From Ruegeria sp. SCSIO 43209 (GTDB lineage: Bacteria > Pseudomonadota > Alphaproteobacteria > Rhodobacterales > Rhodobacteraceae), in assembly GCF_019904295.1 (NCBI RefSeq), contig NZ_CP065359.1:2071001-2135000 (forward strand): a DNA stretch of 64,000 bases, given 5' to 3'. The notes below the pieces were generated by a model. The model saw nothing but the letters and a program-made list of their open reading frames with translations, searched no databases and had not been told where the DNA came from. Made by a program: the position numbers and the translations under genes. Shown in pieces: positions 18,524 to 26,421 of this stretch (positions within the stretch are counted from its first letter, which is position 1; each line of letters begins with the position of its first letter).

Positions 18524-19813
18524 ATGGCGCAAAAGACGCTTCTGAAGGGACGTGTGCTTAGCTTCAACGGATCACCGTTCGAAGGTGAGCCCACCGATGC
18601 GACCAAAATTCACCAAGCCGTCCTGATCGAAGATGGCCGCATCGCGGCACTGGGCCAGGCGTCCGACCTGTCTGACGCGCATCCCGAAGCCAACATTAAG
18701 GATTATGGCGATCAGCTGATCATGGCGGGATTTGTGGATTCTCATGTCCACTATCCGCAGACGGCAATGATCGCGAGCTGGGGAAAGCGGCTGATCGATT
18801 GGCTGAACAGCTACACGTTCCCTGAAGAGATGAAGTTTGACGACCCCGCCTATGCCGCTGAAATTGCAAACAGATATCTAGACCTAACCGCAGCCCATGG
18901 CACCACGACAATGTGCAGCTTTTGTACCATTCATCCAGAGAGTGTTGATGCCTTCTTTACCGCCGCGCAGGCGCGTGGGCAGCGGGTTGTCGCGGGTAAA
19001 ACCTGCATGGATCGCAATGCGCCTGAGGGGTTGCGGGATACTGCACAAACCGGGTACGACCAGTCCAAAGCTCTGCTTGAAAAGTGGCATGGGGTTGATC
19101 GCATATCTTACGCCATCACTCCACGATTTTCGCCGACATCGACGCCAGAACAGCTGGAGGCGATGGGCGCGCTTTGGGCCGAGCATCCCGACTGCCTGAT
19201 GCAAACCCATCTGAGCGAACAGACCGATGAGATCGAATGGGTCCGATCCCTGTTCCCCGACGCGCGCGACTATCTGGACACCTATGAGCAGTTTGGATTG
19301 CTGGGCGGAAATGGCCTTTATGGGCACGCAATCCATCTGGAAGACCGAGAGCGGGATCGTCTGCGCGAGGTAGATGCAGCTCTGATCCACTGCCCCACAT
19401 CAAACACGTTTATCGGCTCTGGCCTGTTTGACATGAATGGTCTGATCCACTCAGGGCACCGCGTGGGCTTGGCCACCGACACCGGAGGCGGCTCAAGTTT
19501 TTCAATGCTGCGCACAATGGCTGCGGCCTATGAGATTGGTCAATTGCGGGGCCAACCCTTGCACCCGTCGCAATTGCTTTGGCTTGGAACGGTGGGATCG
19601 GCTCGTACCCTGCGGATGGATGACCGAATTGGAAACATCGCCGTGGGCATGGAAGCCGATCTGGCGGTGCTGAACCTCGCATCGACGCCTGCTATCGCCC
19701 AGCGCGAAGCTCATGCTGATGATCTTTGGGAAGCGGTGTTCCCGACCATTATGATGGGTGATGACCGTGCCGTAACCGATACCTGGATCGCCGGACGAGC
19801 CGTTTCTGATTGA
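18524..19813 (+). CDS. guaD: Guanine deaminase
   Basis: Zinc amidohydrolase that deaminates guanine to xanthine in purine catabolism, 429 residues, normal length. Metal ligands: DSHVHYPQ (His74, His76), a His in MQTHLSEQTDEI, a His in YGHAIHL, and an Asp in ATDTGGGSS. The segment MCSFCTIHPES in the first half is also typical of guanine deaminases. The ATG at 18524 is preferred over a frame extended 33 bases, since GGCGGAG lies just upstream. A hairpin with T-run follows the stop. A second purine-type deaminase gene converges on it. Confidence 0.92.
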   Translation: MAQKTLLKGRVLSFNGSPFEGEPTDATKIHQAVLIEDGRIAALGQASDLSDAHPEANIKDYGDQLIMAGFVDSHVHYPQTAMIASWGKRLIDWLNSYTFPEEMKFDDPAYAAEIANRYLDLTAAHGTTTMCSFCTIHPESVDAFFTAAQARGQRVVAGKTCMDRNAPEGLRDTAQTGYDQSKALLEKWHGVDRISYAITPRFSPTSTPEQLEAMGALWAEHPDCLMQTHLSEQTDEIEWVRSLFPDARDYLDTYEQFGLLGGNGLYGHAIHLEDRERDRLREVDAALIHCPTSNTFIGSGLFDMNGLIHSGHRVGLATDTGGGSSFSMLRTMAAAYEIGQLRGQPLHPSQLLWLGTVGSARTLRMDDRIGNIAVGMEADLAVLNLASTPAIAQREAHADDLWEAVFPTIMMGDDRAVTDTWIAGRAVSD

Positions 19814-19820
19814 TAGGAAT

Positions 19821-19876
19821 GGGCCTATGGCCCATGCCTCCGGCGGAGGTATTTTTAGCCAGATGAAGAGCGGATC
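19821..19876. repeat. Dispersed intergenic repeat, copy A
   Basis: Element with a GGCCTAtGGCC inverted repeat, a short spacer, TATTTTT, GCCAGATGAAG and a GCGGATC end. A second copy lies at 36102-36155 in the same orientation. Both lie at gene 3' ends and finish within 3 bp of, or just inside, a minus-strand stop codon. Probably a short Roseobacter-type dispersed repeat; the genome-wide copy number cannot be judged here. Confidence 0.6.
19836..19856 (+). terminator. Hairpin terminator after guaD, inside repeat copy A
   Basis: CCTCC, a GGC loop and GGAGG are followed by TATTTTT. The hairpin is short but G+C-rich and starts about 24 bases after the guaD stop. A second inverted repeat (GGGCCTATGGCCC) directly precedes it. 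Confidence 0.6.
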
Positions 19877-19878
19877 CG

Positions 19879-21213
19879 CTATTCTGCCAGCGCGCGTGCC
19901 AGAAGATTCTGGGTTTCTATGACCCTTGGCAGGTCGATCGTGGCGATCTGACTGTTACGAACAATCTGGCGTCCCTCGACAAAGAGGTGTTTGACACGCG
20001 TCGGTCCGGCCAGAAGGAGCGCAGCGGGGTCCCAACTGCCTGCACTTTCAATTCCTTGCACGTCCCAAATGGCAATATCAGCTCGTTTACCGGGCATAAG
20101 CCGGCCGCAATCGGGCCGATTCAACACATCCGCCCCGCCTCGGGTGGCGATCTCAAGCGCCTCACGGGCCGACATGGCGTCAGCGCCGTTTGCGACTCGT
20201 TGCAGCAGCATAGACTGGCGCGCCTCGGCCATCAGATTGCCGCTGTCGTTGCTGGCTGATCCATCCACACCCAACCCGACTGGCACGCCTTGATCACGCA
20301 TTTTTCGGACTGGCGCGATACCTGAACCAAGACGACAATTGGAACATGGACAGTGCGCAACGCCGGTTCGGCTACGTGCAAACAGGTCAATCTCGGCGCT
20401 ATCCAGCTTGACACAATGAGCGTGCCAGACATCTGAACCGGTCCAGCCCAATTCTTCGGCGTATTGGCCGGGTCTGCATCCGAACTGATCTTGAGAATAG
20501 GCTATATCCTCATCGTTCTCCGCCAGATGGGTGTGCAGCATCACACCTTTGTCGCGCGCCAACAGCGCGGCATCGCGCATCAAGTCTCGGCTAACCGAGA
20601 ACGGTGAACACGGCGCCAAACCAACGCGACACATCGAACCCTCAGATGGGTCGTGATAGGCATCTACTACGCGGATCATATCCTCCAGAATAGCCTGCTC
20701 GGATTCGACCAAAGCATCAGGAGGCAGTCCACCATCACTTTCGCCAATGCTCATAGCTCCACGCGTGGGATGAAAACGCAGCCCCAGCTCTGACGCTGCA
20801 TGGATCGTGTGTTCAAGCCGCGCGCCATTGGGATATAGGTAAAGGTGGTCAGAGCTAAGCGAGCAGCCGGACAGTGCCATCTCGGCCAATCCGATCTGGG
20901 CAGATATAAACATCTCGTCAGGACCAAAGCGGGACCAGATGGGATAGAGCGTTCGCAACCAACCAAACAGCAAAGCGTCCTGCCCGCCGGGAACCGCGCG
21001 GGTGAGCGTTTGGTAGAGATGGTGATGGGTGTTCACCAGACCGGGGGTCACAACACACCCAGTGGCATCATGTATTTCGCCATCGCTCGTAAGGCGGTGG
21101 CCAATCTGGGCAATCTTACCATCCCGAACCAGCAGATCAGCGCCTGCAAGCTCTTGCCGATCATCATCCATCGTCAGGATCATATCGGCGTTACGGATCA
21201 GAAATTCTGTCAT
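19879..21213 (-). CDS. 8-oxoguanine deaminase-like amidohydrolase
   Basis: Zinc amidohydrolase of the AtzB/TrzN/8-oxoguanine deaminase group, 444 residues. It carries NTHHHLYQT (metal His63 and His65), MLHTHLAEN, WHAHCVKLD and LGVDGSASND, the full metal and catalytic set. The motif block CPCSNCRLGSGIAPVRKM is characteristic of 8-oxoguanine deaminases, which convert 8-oxoguanine to urate-like 8-oxoxanthine. ATG at 21211-21213 has GGGAG upstream and is preferred to the longer frame. It converges on guanine deaminase, consistent with purine catabolism or salvage of oxidised bases. Assignment by motif and context; other triazine-type amidohydrolases remain possible. Confidence 0.8.
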   Translation of the reverse strand: MTEFLIRNADMILTMDDDRQELAGADLLVRDGKIAQIGHRLTSDGEIHDATGCVVTPGLVNTHHHLYQTLTRAVPGGQDALLFGWLRTLYPIWSRFGPDEMFISAQIGLAEMALSGCSLSSDHLYLYPNGARLEHTIHAASELGLRFHPTRGAMSIGESDGGLPPDALVESEQAILEDMIRVVDAYHDPSEGSMCRVGLAPCSPFSVSRDLMRDAALLARDKGVMLHTHLAENDEDIAYSQDQFGCRPGQYAEELGWTGSDVWHAHCVKLDSAEIDLFARSRTGVAHCPCSNCRLGSGIAPVRKMRDQGVPVGLGVDGSASNDSGNLMAEARQSMLLQRVANGADAMSAREALEIATRGGADVLNRPDCGRLMPGKRADIAIWDVQGIESAGSWDPAALLLAGPTRVKHLFVEGRQIVRNSQIATIDLPRVIETQNLLARALAE

Positions 21214-21327
21214 TTTCGCACTCCCGCATACTGCCCGTCTCATGCATGGAGTGATGGGCTGGTGGAAAACGGGCGTAAGAACCAGCCGTGATCAGTTTAA
21301 AGTCGCAAAGAAGGGTCGGCAACCCGT

Positions 21328-22119
21328 TTAGTATTGCTTCAGAATTTCTAGCGCTGCCGCATGAATCTCGGTATTGGCTGCAGCGAGCGCACGCCCACCA
21401 TTATGAGCCGGATTACCCTGCCAATCCGTCACAATACCACCCGCGGCCTCGATCACCGCGATTGGGGCCTGGATATCGTAGGAATTCAATCCAGCCTCGA
21501 CCACAAGATCAGTTTGACCTGCAGCGAGCAACGCGTAGGCATAACAATCCATCCCATAGCGTGTCAGCTTCGTTTTCTGAGAAACCGCCTTGAAGGCGGC
21601 GGCCTCGACCGCGCTGCCAACCTCCGGGAAGGTGGTGAAGATGATCGCCTGGTCCAGAGATCGAGTGTCACGCGTCCCAAGTTCGGTGCGTCCCAAAGGG
21701 CCTTTGACAAAGGCGTGCTCTTTATCTCCGATAAAACGTTCGCCGATATAGGGCTGATCGATCACACCAAGCTTCGGTCCAGTCTCATCGCTTAGGGCGA
21801 TCAGAACACCCCATGTGGGCGTACCACTTATGAAACCGCGCGTGCCATCAATTGGGTCCAGCACCCAAACTCGTCCGGTAGTTCCCTCGGAATGACCGAA
21901 CTCTTCCCCCAGGATACCGTCCTCAGGCCGGTGATCAGCCAGCACCCTACGCATTGCTTTTTCTGCTTCGCGATCAGCGGCTGTCACCGGATCAAAACCG
22001 GCATCGAGTTTGTTGTCTGTCTTCAGGTTAGATTGGCGGAAAAACGGAAGAATGGCCGCCCGCGCAGCGTCGGCCATTTCTTCGGCAATCTCTAGATCGC
22101 TTCGTAGGGTGTTTTGCAT
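21328..22119 (-). CDS. hisN: Histidinol-phosphatase, inositol monophosphatase fold
   Basis: Mg-dependent phosphatase of the IMPase superfamily, 263 residues. Metal site: GEEFG near residue 74 and WVLDPIDGTRGF near residue 89, followed by a C-terminal SYDIQAPIAVIEAAGG block. The Arg-Gly after DGT and the ISGTPTWGVLIAL segment match HisN-type histidinol-phosphate phosphatases, the last but one step of histidine synthesis in actinobacteria and many alphaproteobacteria. An inositol-phosphatase role cannot be excluded. It lies 44 bp after the XRE regulator on the same strand, so the two may share a transcript. Confidence 0.82.
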   Translation of the reverse strand: MQNTLRSDLEIAEEMADAARAAILPFFRQSNLKTDNKLDAGFDPVTAADREAEKAMRRVLADHRPEDGILGEEFGHSEGTTGRVWVLDPIDGTRGFISGTPTWGVLIALSDETGPKLGVIDQPYIGERFIGDKEHAFVKGPLGRTELGTRDTRSLDQAIIFTTFPEVGSAVEAAAFKAVSQKTKLTRYGMDCYAYALLAAGQTDLVVEAGLNSYDIQAPIAVIEAAGGIVTDWQGNPAHNGGRALAAANTEIHAAALEILKQY

Positions 22120-22163
22120 TGCTTACCCGTGCGCCCCACACCCCGCGAAGTCAAGCGCTTGTA

Positions 22164-22535
22164 TCAGGCGACGTCGCTCAGCACGCGTGCCAGTTCAAAC
22201 AGGCGGCGACGCTGGTTTTCCGGGATCGCATAATACGAGCGCACAAGATCAAGCGCTTCTTTGTCACCCATCAAATCCGCAGGAACCGATTTCTTGTCTG
22301 CATCCGACTTCTGAGCCTCTTCAAGACCCTCGAAGAAAAAGCTGACGGGAACATCCAACGCTTCGGCAATGTCCCACAAACGCGATGCGCTTATCCGGTT
22401 GGCCCCTGTTTCGTATTTTTGGATTTGTTGAAACTTGATACCAACTTGCTGCGCCAACTGCTGCTGAGTCATGCCAATCAGCCAGCGGCGATGCCGGACG
22501 CGTTTGCCCACATGGACATCGACGTGATGGGTCAT
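22164..22535 (-). CDS. PraR-like XRE-family regulator
   Basis: DNA-binding protein of 123 residues. The HTH_3 domain covers about residues 7-65, with GMTQQQLAQQVGIKFQQIQKYE as the recognition region and SASRLWDIAEALDVPVSFFFEG following. The DxHVGKRVRHRR start and FQQIQKYETGANRI segment resemble rhizobial PraR and related alphaproteobacterial regulators linked to quorum sensing and biofilm traits. The C-terminal 45 residues are helical (YYAIPENQRRRLFELAR). It is upstream of hisN and divergent from a quinone oxidoreductase gene across 337 bp. The PraR relation is a family-level resemblance, not an orthology claim. Confidence 0.85.
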   Translation of the reverse strand: MTHHVDVHVGKRVRHRRWLIGMTQQQLAQQVGIKFQQIQKYETGANRISASRLWDIAEALDVPVSFFFEGLEEAQKSDADKKSVPADLMGDKEALDLVRSYYAIPENQRRRLFELARVLSDVA

Positions 22536-22872
22536 TGGTAGTCTCCTTTACACAAACACCTGTCCGGGAAACCGCGACAGCAGCCATCGCCGCTTAGTTA
22601 GCGGGTCGCTGCTTAAGAACTCCCTAATTCGGATCGTGCCCCCCGAACAGCACCATAGTACAATATTGCCGCAATCCGTTATTTTTTCAAGCTGGTTGAA
22701 TCAGAGAATTCGAACAGTGGTTTGTGGTTGTACGGCCAACATAGAGATTAATAGTTTCTAAATGGGAAACAGTTGATCCACCCTATTCAGTTTAACGCTG
22801 TGAAGATTGCGAATGGAATTGACAAACGGCCAAGCCAAACGGCCTATGGCGACAAAAGAGCGGAGACCAATG
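22536..22872. other. Intergenic region between XRE regulator and quinone oxidoreductase
   Basis: A 337-bp divergent gap with lower G+C than its surroundings, including short A/T stretches around 22675-22690 and 22745-22765. Beyond the candidate promoter at 22819-22847 I recognise no gene, RNA or clear palindrome. It should hold the promoter of the minus-strand regulator. Confidence 0.5.
22819..22847 (+). promoter_or_regulatory. Candidate promoter of the quinone oxidoreductase gene
   Basis: A perfect -35 hexamer TTGACA (22819-22824) is followed after 17 bases by a weak -10, GCCTAT (22842-22847). Transcription would begin about 20 bases before the ribosome binding site, which also argues that the longer reading frame from 22807 is not translated. 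Confidence 0.4.
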
Positions 22873-23841
22873 ATGCAGGCATTTCGTATCGAGACCAAAG
22901 GGGCACCCGCTCAGCTATGCGAAACACGCGAAGTACCGCTGCAAGAGAACCAAGTTCGTATCGCAATCCGCGCCTGCGGCCTGAACTTTGCAGACCTTCT
23001 GATGCAGAAAGGCACGTATCAGGATACTCCCGAAGCGCCGTATACACTGGGCATGGAGATCGCGGGGATTGTCACCGAAATTGGAAACAATGTCGCGCAT
23101 TTGAAACTGGGTGATCGCGTTGCGGTTTATTCCGGCCAGGGTGGGTTGGCCGAATCAGGCGTTTTTGATGCAGACCGGGCTATTCCCCTTCCAGATTCCA
23201 CAAGTTTCGAAGACGCCGCCGCGATCCAGATCGCCTATGGCACCAGCCACATTGCTCTGGCACACCGGGCGCGCTTGCAACCGGGTGAGACACTGCTGGT
23301 CACCGGGGCCGCCGGTGGCGTGGGATTGACCGCAGTTGAAATCGGAAAACTGATGGGGGCGACAGTCATCGCCCAAGCCCGCGGGCATGACAAATTGGCC
23401 GTGGCACAAAAAGCTGGTGCAGACCATTTGCTTGACGCAAGCGAAGACCTGCGCGACCGCGTTCTCGCTCTGGGTGGTGCTGACGTGGTCTACGATGCGA
23501 TTGGTGGAGATGTCTTCAAGGCCGCCTTCCGCGCGACCAACCCGGAAGGCCGCTTGTTACCGATCGGATTTGCGGGAGGTGAGGTGCCCCAGATCCCGGC
23601 CAACCATCTATTGGTCAAGAACCTGACCGTGATCGGCGTATATATCGGCGGCTATCTGAATTTCAGACCCGAGATCGTGCGCGACAGCTTCAGCACCTTG
23701 TTCCGCTGGCATTCTGAGGGCCGGATAAAGCCTCATATCAGCCACGTCCTGCCCTTGCAGGATGCAGCAAAAGGTTTGGAACTGCTGCGCGATCGCAAAT
23801 CCACTGGCAAGGTGGTGATCCGCATCAACTCGCCACTTTAA
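22873..23841 (+). CDS. Zinc-independent quinone oxidoreductase (QOR-type)
   Basis: NADPH-dependent reductase of the medium-chain dehydrogenase superfamily, 322 residues. The catalytic domain begins MQAFRIETKGAPAQL and has the QOR-typical NFADLLMQKGTYQ, with no structural-zinc cysteines. The Rossmann motif GAAGGVG lies near residue 148. Members reduce quinones or enoyl compounds by one or two electrons. Two adjacent ATGs occur; the second (22873) is 7 bases from GGAG and is preferred. Its 3' end overlaps the convergent LysR gene by 17 bp. Confidence 0.88.
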   Translation: MQAFRIETKGAPAQLCETREVPLQENQVRIAIRACGLNFADLLMQKGTYQDTPEAPYTLGMEIAGIVTEIGNNVAHLKLGDRVAVYSGQGGLAESGVFDADRAIPLPDSTSFEDAAAIQIAYGTSHIALAHRARLQPGETLLVTGAAGGVGLTAVEIGKLMGATVIAQARGHDKLAVAQKAGADHLLDASEDLRDRVLALGGADVVYDAIGGDVFKAAFRATNPEGRLLPIGFAGGEVPQIPANHLLVKNLTVIGVYIGGYLNFRPEIVRDSFSTLFRWHSEGRIKPHISHVLPLQDAAKGLELLRDRKSTGKVVIRINSPL

Positions 23842-24703
23842 GCGGCTGCGCCGTTGGATGATTGAAATTTTGGCGCAGTAGGTTCGCAAGCTCTGATACG
23901 TATTCCTCACGTACCCGCTCGGCACCATAGAGGTTGATGAACTGCACAGGCAAATCCGGCAGAACCCCGGCATGGTCAATCAGTTCCTGATGGCTGGGCT
24001 GGGTGCCTTCCAGCAAAACTCCCACAGCCAGATCAGCGCTGACGGTGGCTTCAACGGTGCGGTCGGAATCGCTGTCGATGCTCATATCCCATTCGATTCC
24101 CGCATCATCCAGCGCCGCTGTCGCGACTGGGCGAAAAATGCAATTCCGGCAAAACCCCAGCCGCAAAGGCTTTTGGCGCCAGGCAGATCCGTTCAGCGCG
24201 CCAACCCAACGCAAAGGCATATGGTGCAGGGTTTCGGCACCTTCGCCCGCACCCGATTCCGTAGTCACAATCAGATCGAAGCTTCCGCGTGCGAACTCTT
24301 CTTTCAAGTGCCGCGTGTTGGAAGTGACCAAGTTTACGCTGACCCGAGGAAAGCTGGCATTGAAACGCTTCAACACGCGCGGGATGAACGGATGAACGAC
24401 GTCATGCGGTACGCCTAGCACGACCTCGCCCTCAAACGCCTGATCCGTCAGCCGCCCGATCACTTCATCATTCAACGCAATCATCCGCCGCGCATAAGCC
24501 AGCAGCTGCTCTCCGGACGCCGTTAGCGCGATGGTTCGGCCGGATCGATCCAGTAATTCCAGGCCCAAAAGCTCTTCCAGCCGCTTGAGCTGCATAGAGA
24601 CCGCAGATTGCGTGAGGTGAAGAAATCCAGCGGCACGCGTCACGCCACCATGATCAGCAACAGCTACGAAAGACCGCAATGTAGTGATGTCCAGATTTCG
24701 CAT
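23825..24703 (-). CDS. LysR-family regulator beside a DUF1127 gene
   Basis: LysR-type transcription factor, 292 residues. The winged helix-turn-helix spans about residues 17-45 (AAGFLHLTQSAVSMQLKRLEE). The effector domain starts near residue 85 (EVVLGVPHDVVHPFIPRVLKRF), with a Cys pair spaced by two in GFCRNCIF. LysR genes divergent from small DUF1127 genes recur in roseobacters, so this one probably controls that gene and itself. ATG at 24703 is preferred over a TTG two codons earlier, since AAGGA lies about 9 bases upstream. A TTATGA-N6-TCATAA palindrome sits 13-30 bp before the start. Confidence 0.88.
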   Translation of the reverse strand: MRNLDITTLRSFVAVADHGGVTRAAGFLHLTQSAVSMQLKRLEELLGLELLDRSGRTIALTASGEQLLAYARRMIALNDEVIGRLTDQAFEGEVVLGVPHDVVHPFIPRVLKRFNASFPRVSVNLVTSNTRHLKEEFARGSFDLIVTTESGAGEGAETLHHMPLRWVGALNGSAWRQKPLRLGFCRNCIFRPVATAALDDAGIEWDMSIDSDSDRTVEATVSADLAVGVLLEGTQPSHQELIDHAGVLPDLPVQFINLYGAERVREEYVSELANLLRQNFNHPTAQPLKVAS

Positions 24704-24715
24704 GTTCAAGATTCC

Positions 24716-24733
24716 TTATGAGACTCGTCATAA
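24716..24733. promoter_or_regulatory. Candidate LysR operator
   Basis: TTATGA, six bases, TCATAA: perfect 6-bp arms in the 121-bp gap between the LysR gene and the divergent DUF1127 gene. Its place just upstream of the regulator is typical of a LysR autoregulatory site. Binding is inferred. Confidence 0.5.
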
Positions 24734-24824
24734 ACATTCATTTCCAAAATATGTCAGACTACTCCATATAGATCAAGGAAATTGATTGAAGCGCTAGGTT
24801 TCATCAAACAATCAGGAAAGGGCA

Positions 24825-25049
24825 ATGACCATGACCCATATAGCCATCTCAGCTCATCGTCGCATCAAGCGTAAGGCGATTGGTGCTCGGATACTTGACC
24901 TGTTTAACCTCGCTCGTCAGCGGCGCGCCCTCGCCCAGCTTGATGATGATGCACTGAATGACATCGGCGTTTCACGCAAAGACGCGCGTAACGAAGCAGA
25001 GCGCCCGTTCTGGGACGCGCCCGACAGCTGGCACAAACATCTGTATTAA
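24825..25049 (+). CDS. DUF1127 small basic protein
   Basis: Small cytoplasmic protein of 74 residues with the YjiS-type DUF1127 domain in its middle: RRALAQLDDDALNDIGVSRKDA (key residues L-x-x-L-D-D-x-x-L-x-D-I-G-x-x-R). DUF1127 proteins in alphaproteobacteria bind RNA or affect phosphate, carbon or RNA metabolism in a few studied cases. Translation may begin at the first ATG or at one two codons later. It is monocistronic: a strong terminator follows within 10 bases of the stop, and the LysR gene is divergent. Confidence 0.9.
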   Translation: MTMTHIAISAHRRIKRKAIGARILDLFNLARQRRALAQLDDDALNDIGVSRKDARNEAERPFWDAPDSWHKHLY

Positions 25050-25058
25050 TTCGAAAAT

Positions 25059-25101
25059 ACCGGCGGCTTGAGGGATTTGGCGACCAAGCCGCCGGTTTTT
25101 T
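25059..25101 (+). terminator. Intrinsic terminator after the DUF1127 gene
   Basis: ACCGGCGGCTTG pairs perfectly with CAAGCCGCCGGT over 12 bp across a 14-base loop, followed by TTTTTT. It is one of the strongest hairpins in the window. Confidence 0.92.
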
Positions 25102-25244
25102 GGCGACAGTTGCAAAAATTGCCGACAGTTTTGCTGAGTTTCAGGCTTAAAACCCTTGAAACGAGGGCCACACTCTCCGATATTTACCGGGAAACCGGCT
25201 CGCATCCGTGGGCTGCGAACAGAATATTGAAGGGAGACCCCTAT

Positions 25245-25982
25245 ATGGCACAATTCGACACGATCCGGACGGCGTCCGGCGCGCGCGCTGCCGAGATAGA
25301 CGAGGGCCTGCGCGCCCATATGAACAAAGTCTACGGCACGATGTCCGTAGGCATGCTGATCACATTTGCCGTGGCATGGGCGGTGGGCTCGAGCCCGCAA
25401 CTGCTGTCGATCTTCCGTGATCCGGTCACGCTGAGCCCCAATATCCTGGGCTGGATCGTGATGTTTGCACCTTTGGCGATGGTGTTTGGCTTTGGCGCCG
25501 CCATCAACCGCCTCTCGGCGTCCGGCGCACAGCTGTTCTTTTATGCATTTGCAGCCGTGATGGGCCTGTCGCTGAGCTGGATTTTCGTAGCATTCACCGG
25601 CATCTCGATCGCGCAGGTATTCCTTGTGACTTCGATCGCGTTTGCAGGTCTTTCGCTGTACGGTTATGTGACCAAGAAAGACCTGTCCGGCATGGGCACC
25701 TTCCTGATGATGGGTGTGATTGGCCTGATCGTTGCGATGGTGATCAACATCTTCCTGCAATCACCAGCGATCATGTTCGCAGTGTCGATCCTGGGTGTGC
25801 TGATCTTTGCCGGCCTGACCGCCTATGACACGCAGAAGATCAAAACCACCTATCTGCAGATGGCTCATGCTGGCGATCAGGAATGGCTTGGCAAAGCGGC
25901 GATCATGGGTGCTTTGAACCTGTATCTGGACTTCATCAACATGTTCATGTTCCTGCTGCAACTCCTGGGCAACAGAGAATAA
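25245..25982 (+). CDS. Bax inhibitor-1/YccA-family membrane protein
   Basis: Inner-membrane protein of the TMBIM/BI-1 family, 245 residues with seven hydrophobic segments and the late conserved FAGLTAYDTQKIK motif (the di-Asp/Tyr region tied to pH-sensitive calcium leak in BsYetJ). A short polar N terminus with DEGLRAHMNKVYGTMSVG precedes the first segment, as in alphaproteobacterial members. ATG at 25245 has a GAAGGGAG site; a longer frame from 25068 would read through the upstream terminator loop and is rejected. Monocistronic, flanked by two terminators. Proposed roles are ion homeostasis and FtsH modulation. Confidence 0.93.
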   Translation: MAQFDTIRTASGARAAEIDEGLRAHMNKVYGTMSVGMLITFAVAWAVGSSPQLLSIFRDPVTLSPNILGWIVMFAPLAMVFGFGAAINRLSASGAQLFFYAFAAVMGLSLSWIFVAFTGISIAQVFLVTSIAFAGLSLYGYVTKKDLSGMGTFLMMGVIGLIVAMVINIFLQSPAIMFAVSILGVLIFAGLTAYDTQKIKTTYLQMAHAGDQEWLGKAAIMGALNLYLDFINMFMFLLQLLGNRE

Positions 25983-26004
25983 AACCGCTTCCAACAGAAT
26001 ACAG

Positions 26005-26043
26005 AAAGCCTCGCTTGGCACTTTGCTAAGCGGGGCTTTTTTT
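26005..26043 (+). terminator. Intrinsic terminator after the BI-1 gene
   Basis: AAGCCTCGCTT and AAGCGGGGCTT form a stem with one wobble pair, extended by GGC/GCT pairing, followed by a run of seven T. Confidence 0.9.
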
Positions 26044-26388
26044 ATGTTGCTCTTCAAAAGCCAATACCAAGCCTTGGTGAATTCGCATGATGTTCCGACC
26101 AGATTCTTTTTCCTCCACAAATTTTACACGCCCTCATAGCCGGATAGTCGCCCGTATTTACGCATAATTCTCATGCTCAATTCACCGATTCTCATCAAAG
26201 CTCGGCGAACAATGATCAGCCTGTAGTTACTGTAGCAGTCGGCAGTCATCCTTGTTGGCGCAACCCTAAATTTGCACCACTCTGAAAGCCGCGTTTGCAA
26301 GTTTGCATGTGCGTTCATCAGCGCCATTCGCCATTGGAACGTTCGTGTACTTGGTCGATCCAATCAAAGAATTTCATAATTTTGATTG

Positions 26389-26404
26389 CCGAAACCGGTT
26401 TCGG
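26389..26404. promoter_or_regulatory. LacI-family operator
   Basis: CCGAAACCGGTTTCGG is a perfect 16-bp palindrome with the central CG and flanking AAAC/GTTT typical of LacI/GalR-family operators. It ends 17 bp before the lacI-type start codon, where binding would block transcription or early elongation. Autoregulation and control of the whole ABC operon are inferred. Confidence 0.82.
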
Positions 26405-26421
26405 AGAAAACAAATAGAAGA

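Larger units (their letters stand above)
25983..26421. other. Long intergenic region before the LacI operon
   Basis: This 439-bp stretch holds the terminator of the Bax-inhibitor gene at its left end and the LacI-type palindrome at its right end. The middle (about 26045-26385) is A/T-rich relative to its surroundings. I see no convincing gene; a 79-codon minus-strand frame has no ribosome binding site or recognisable domain. The promoter of the lacI operon is expected here. Confidence 0.5.

Noticed and set aside
26124..26363. 79-codon minus-strand frame between the BI-1 and LacI genes
   Set aside because: No ribosome binding site, no recognisable domain, Arg/Met-rich composition in an A/T-rich gap that should hold a promoter.
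26386..26388. TTG as start of the LacI-type regulator
   Set aside because: It would place the perfect 16-bp operator inside the coding sequence; ATG at 26422 follows the operator and a purine-rich stretch.
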